Assembly: GCA_905205065.1 (NCBI GenBank)
Contig: CAJLCI010000033.1
Span: 1 to 25,786 of the forward strand
Source of the DNA: an uncultured Eubacteriales bacterium
GTDB lineage: Bacteria; Bacillota; Clostridia; Oscillospirales; CAG-272
DNA length: 25,786 nucleotides
Direction: 5' to 3'
Notes under the pieces: model-generated
Database searches by the model: none
What the model saw: the letters and a program-made list of their open reading frames with translations, nothing else
What the model was told of the DNA's origin: nothing
Position numbers and translations under genes: made by a program
Part shown: positions 23,801 through 25,786 of the stretch, in pieces
How positions within the stretch are numbered: the stretch's first letter is position 1
Layout of the letters: each line of letters opens with the position of its first letter

Positions 23801-25786
23801 GGAGAAGTTTCCGCCGAGCATTGGAGCAAACTCGGAAGACCGCTTGTCACAAGGCACGGAATGCTCGGCGTCCTGTCATGGAGCGGAACAGCCTTTGAAT
23901 ATTTTATGCCGACTTTATTTATAGAGCCGGCGCAGAATACTCTTGAGTGGGAAGCGCTCTCATTCGCACTGAGAATGCAGAAGGAACATCCCTGCAGAAG
24001 AGTCTTCGGCAGAAGCGAGGGCTGTTATTTTGCATTTGATTCCGATTCAAACTATTGTTACCGTGCTTTCGGAGCTCCCTCTCTTGCCGTAAGCCGCGAG
24101 GGAGGAGAAAATGTTATAACACCGTATTCGTCGTATCTGATGATGCAGTTTGCTCCCGGACAGGTGCTTGCAAATCTCGAAAGAATCGAGAGCTTCGGAA
24201 TGTTCGGAAAATATGGGTTTTATGAATCCCTTGATTTTACCCGCGCGAGGGTCGGCGGAGGCTATGCCGTAATCAAGTCGTTTATGTCGCATCATATCGG
24301 CATGAGCATGCTCGCTTCTGCAAATCTCTGCTTTGACGGCATATTCAGGCGAAGATTTATGCGCGATCCGGAGATGGCTTCAGCCGAAAGTCTCTTGGAT
24401 GAACGTATTCCGATAGGCGCTATAGTAACGAAAAAACGAATCAAAGCTTCGCGCCCGAAGATGAAACCGGAATGGCGCGGCGGCAAATATCAGACGGAAA
24501 AGGCACCGGGACTTCCCGCCGCGGAAATGATCAGCGGAAGCGCCATGCATCTGCTTGCGCTTTCCGACGGTACGTCGATGCTTTCTCTCGGAAGAATCGC
24601 GCTGACCGCTGAAATCGGCGATGATTTTTCGGTGTGCGGAATGACTGCCTGCTCCTCTTTCCGCGAGCAAAATGAGGCGGAGGAAACTGAAGATTCAAAA
24701 AACAGCTTCAGGATCGCAGATATGCTTCATTCGGAAACAAATTTCCGTGCAAACGGTCTGCAAACTTCAAGCCGCGGTATGAGGCTCCTGATAAATACGG
24801 ACGGCAGTGTTATATCAACGGATGATATGGAAATGCGCAGAAGCGGTGAAAAGATTATATACTCATACAGCGGAGAAAGCTTCAGATTTAGCTCCGAATG
24901 GTCTTTTGACAGCTTTGAAAACGCATTGGTTATCGAATTTGACGCCCACGGAGCTTTTTTTGAAATCTCTCCTGTACTTTATGCAGAGCCGATTATTTCC
25001 GCGCTTGATGATTACAGATCTCACCCTGCATATTCCGCCATGTCTATCGAGACAGAGTATATATCAGGAGAGGGAATACTCATTTTCAGAAAAAGAGCGC
25101 GCAAAAGAGAGCGCGGGATTTTTCTTGCAATGGCATTCGGAAGCGATGGAGACGCCGAATTTGCTGTATGGAGACGGGAGATACTTCCGGCGATGTATAA
25201 TCTGTCGGACATCAAAGAGGTTTGCTCCGGAGAACTTTCTTGCAGAGACGGAGCTTGCGTAGATCCGGTTGCGGTTCTCCGCAGAAAGTCGAGAAGCAAA
25301 AAAGGAATATACAAAGGAGAAATCTATATTTGCTCAGGGCAGGAAAGAGATGATGCCGTCAGAATAATCCGTCTGCTCAGAGCAAGAAAGAACAGATCTG
25401 TTATCAAAAATTCCGTTTATTATGTCGCTCAGAAAAACGGTCAGCTGCCCATGCCTTTCACAGACATGAGCCCCCGCGAGGACAAGGTGTGCTCACAGCT
25501 TCTTTCCAGACTTTATTTCCGCACGGAAGACGGTTTCCGTCCGGGAGCCGAGCTGCGGCAGGAAGATATATGGAAATACGGAATTTCAGGCGATTTGCCT
25601 GTAATTTATATTTCACTGGACGAAAAGGGGGACGACGGACGGCAGCTTTCGGAAACCGCGGAAAAAGCGGAAAATTCCGTTCGAACTCTTATGAAATGCG
25701 CCAAAAAGCTCTTTCTGTCCGGCATACGTGCTGATTTTGTTTTCGCCTTCAATCCTACAAGAGGATACCGCGAACCTGTAAAGGAT
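20870..25786 (+). CDS. Cyclic beta-1,2-glucan synthase-like protein (3-prime end cut off)
   Basis: The open frame runs 1639 codons to the window edge without a stop; family members are usually about 2,800 residues. Residues 1-190 are soluble. Helices lie near 192-215 and 240-262. A GT84-type glycosyltransferase core follows with LDADTR (Asp425, Asp427), LSHDLLEGE (Asp537) and HRWIRGD (570-576). More helices lie near 605-650 and 735-770. A glycoamylase-like domain follows with TSPTNIGLY (from 825), GHLYNWYDT (from about 869), YVSTVDSGNF (about 885) and LSWSGTAFEYFMP (about 1000). The last part, with YGISGDLP, matches the start of the GH94-type phosphorylase region. The enzyme would build beta-1,2-glucan from UDP-glucose at the membrane, close it into a ring and trim it. 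AAAGGA lies 12 nt before the ATG; an in-frame TTG at 20846 is less likely. The polymer is inferred from family. Confidence 0.85.
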   Translation, partial: MKERKKLSRLKNLLEEAGGYDFTVFETHAESAVVRKKSGGHTERLYETLKKILEECSYRISFALLSEKLRDAQNDFRFDDSELYSAEDAVSLLSLEALYHSPSEELLGNIAYTLRSIDSGDFEDFIRDVSHTDAILRKINKTYELSDDRTRSMYRRKIAEIAKKENISQAKAAEQYGRQIDLAEGASGGRKALFFLLCLAVPVLISIIIFFALVSVGQENAVHAAHTEENFLSKISVNVAWVYIMSALVSLFVCIPVSEAMRQISDRFFSGTSQIKTVPSLKLKQIPDDAKTIVIITTLLFGEKGDRKIFDALERYSLGNRGKNICFGILGDLPDAKEMITSKDAESIAYAEDRIEALNKHYGGGFCLFIRRRSPTSDGSFMGWERKRGAVVELSSLISGQPTTFETVICDDAFLHDIKYIITLDADTRLPLGGALKLVSCMLHPANRPIIRGGKVVGGHAILQPAVATTADSAACTPFSVMCTGAGGTDVYAGAAYDTYQTLFDRGSFCGKGIIDAGVFSQLMKDRFPEETVLSHDLLEGEYLRSGIISSVTFSDSTPKNKVSYNKRLHRWIRGDVQALAFAEKPLDALSVFKLYDNVRRASVPAFAVLSILFSVFLGEKSVLITTICALAYILLPFVSSLAGFASEIPRRLIHNSFTLRHVSKISAPIASSLRTVLYEISSLLDRAILFADAALKSFIRMKFTHRKLLEWTTAAEGDMYRGLLSDYTVRMLPDIFAGAVLMLMPYAVLRIIGLAFFCLPFWSWRLGKPYKKHENRIGRKSEERIRRDVSAMWRFFADNVTEEESYLPPDNVEFSPELKTAHRTSPTNIGLYMASILCARDFGLISSAELYSRLSDTVSSVNSLAKWHGHLYNWYDTRRGEVLLPYVSTVDSGNFVAALISLRRGIEDYFYEESRLSELIAPLDSLISEADFSVLYSESRGLFYTGVNTMTEETDNGFYDFLMSECRTTSYIAVARGEVSAEHWSKLGRPLVTRHGMLGVLSWSGTAFEYFMPTLFIEPAQNTLEWEALSFALRMQKEHPCRRVFGRSEGCYFAFDSDSNYCYRAFGAPSLAVSREGGENVITPYSSYLMMQFAPGQVLANLERIESFGMFGKYGFYESLDFTRARVGGGYAVIKSFMSHHIGMSMLASANLCFDGIFRRRFMRDPEMASAESLLDERIPIGAIVTKKRIKASRPKMKPEWRGGKYQTEKAPGLPAAEMISGSAMHLLALSDGTSMLSLGRIALTAEIGDDFSVCGMTACSSFREQNEAEETEDSKNSFRIADMLHSETNFRANGLQTSSRGMRLLINTDGSVISTDDMEMRRSGEKIIYSYSGESFRFSSEWSFDSFENALVIEFDAHGAFFEISPVLYAEPIISALDDYRSHPAYSAMSIETEYISGEGILIFRKRARKRERGIFLAMAFGSDGDAEFAVWRREILPAMYNLSDIKEVCSGELSCRDGACVDPVAVLRRKSRSKKGIYKGEIYICSGQERDDAVRIIRLLRARKNRSVIKNSVYYVAQKNGQLPMPFTDMSPREDKVCSQLLSRLYFRTEDGFRPGAELRQEDIWKYGISGDLPVIYISLDEKGDDGRQLSETAEKAENSVRTLMKCAKKLFLSGIRADFVFAFNPTRGYREPVKD

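Overview
The window looks like a Bacillota (Clostridia-type) chromosome, probably an anaerobic gut-type lineage. The reasons are the gene order rimP-nusA-ylxR-ylxQ-infB, a BceS/BceA/BceB-type antimicrobial peptide module, AAAGGA/GGAGG ribosome binding sites, sigma-A promoters of TTGACA/TATAAT type, and moderately AT-rich DNA. No rRNA, tRNA, CRISPR array, transposase or integrase was recognised.

Left part, + strand (1-4320): a BceS-type sensor kinase, then about 440 bases without an annotated gene, then a BceA ATPase and a BceB permease with overlapping stop and start codons. The gap is not empty. It holds direct repeats of CTGTAAG/CTGTGAC type, a TATAAT -10 box, a possible 16-residue leader peptide and a block of nested inverted repeats, so the transporter probably has a regulated structured leader. 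A strong hairpin at 4356-4390 serves as a two-way terminator between convergent units.

Glycan-type operon, - strand (9062 down to 4403): a consensus promoter drives an HAD phosphatase, a large GT-C-like membrane glycosyltransferase, a polyprenyl-phosphate phosphoribosyltransferase of the UbiA superfamily and an SGNH/CE2-like esterase. Together they suggest synthesis, transfer and trimming of a lipid-linked pentose on a surface polymer. The stretch looks more AT-rich than its neighbours.

Translation/transcription operon, - strand (14887 down to 9075): rimP, nusA, ylxR, ylxQ and infB, ending at a 12-bp stem just after infB with no rbfA or truB. It starts from a strong promoter with a leader of about 565 nt. 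The leader contains a 13-bp inverted repeat with a TTCG loop and a degenerate 44-bp tandem repeat array.

Repair/folding cluster, - strand (20565 down to 15015): a consensus promoter, a possible 41-residue ORF, mfd, a parvulin-type peptidyl-prolyl isomerase and a zinc-ribbon/coiled-coil protein. Divergent from it on the + strand, and running off the window, is a very large cyclic beta-1,2-glucan synthase-like gene of which 1639 codons are visible.
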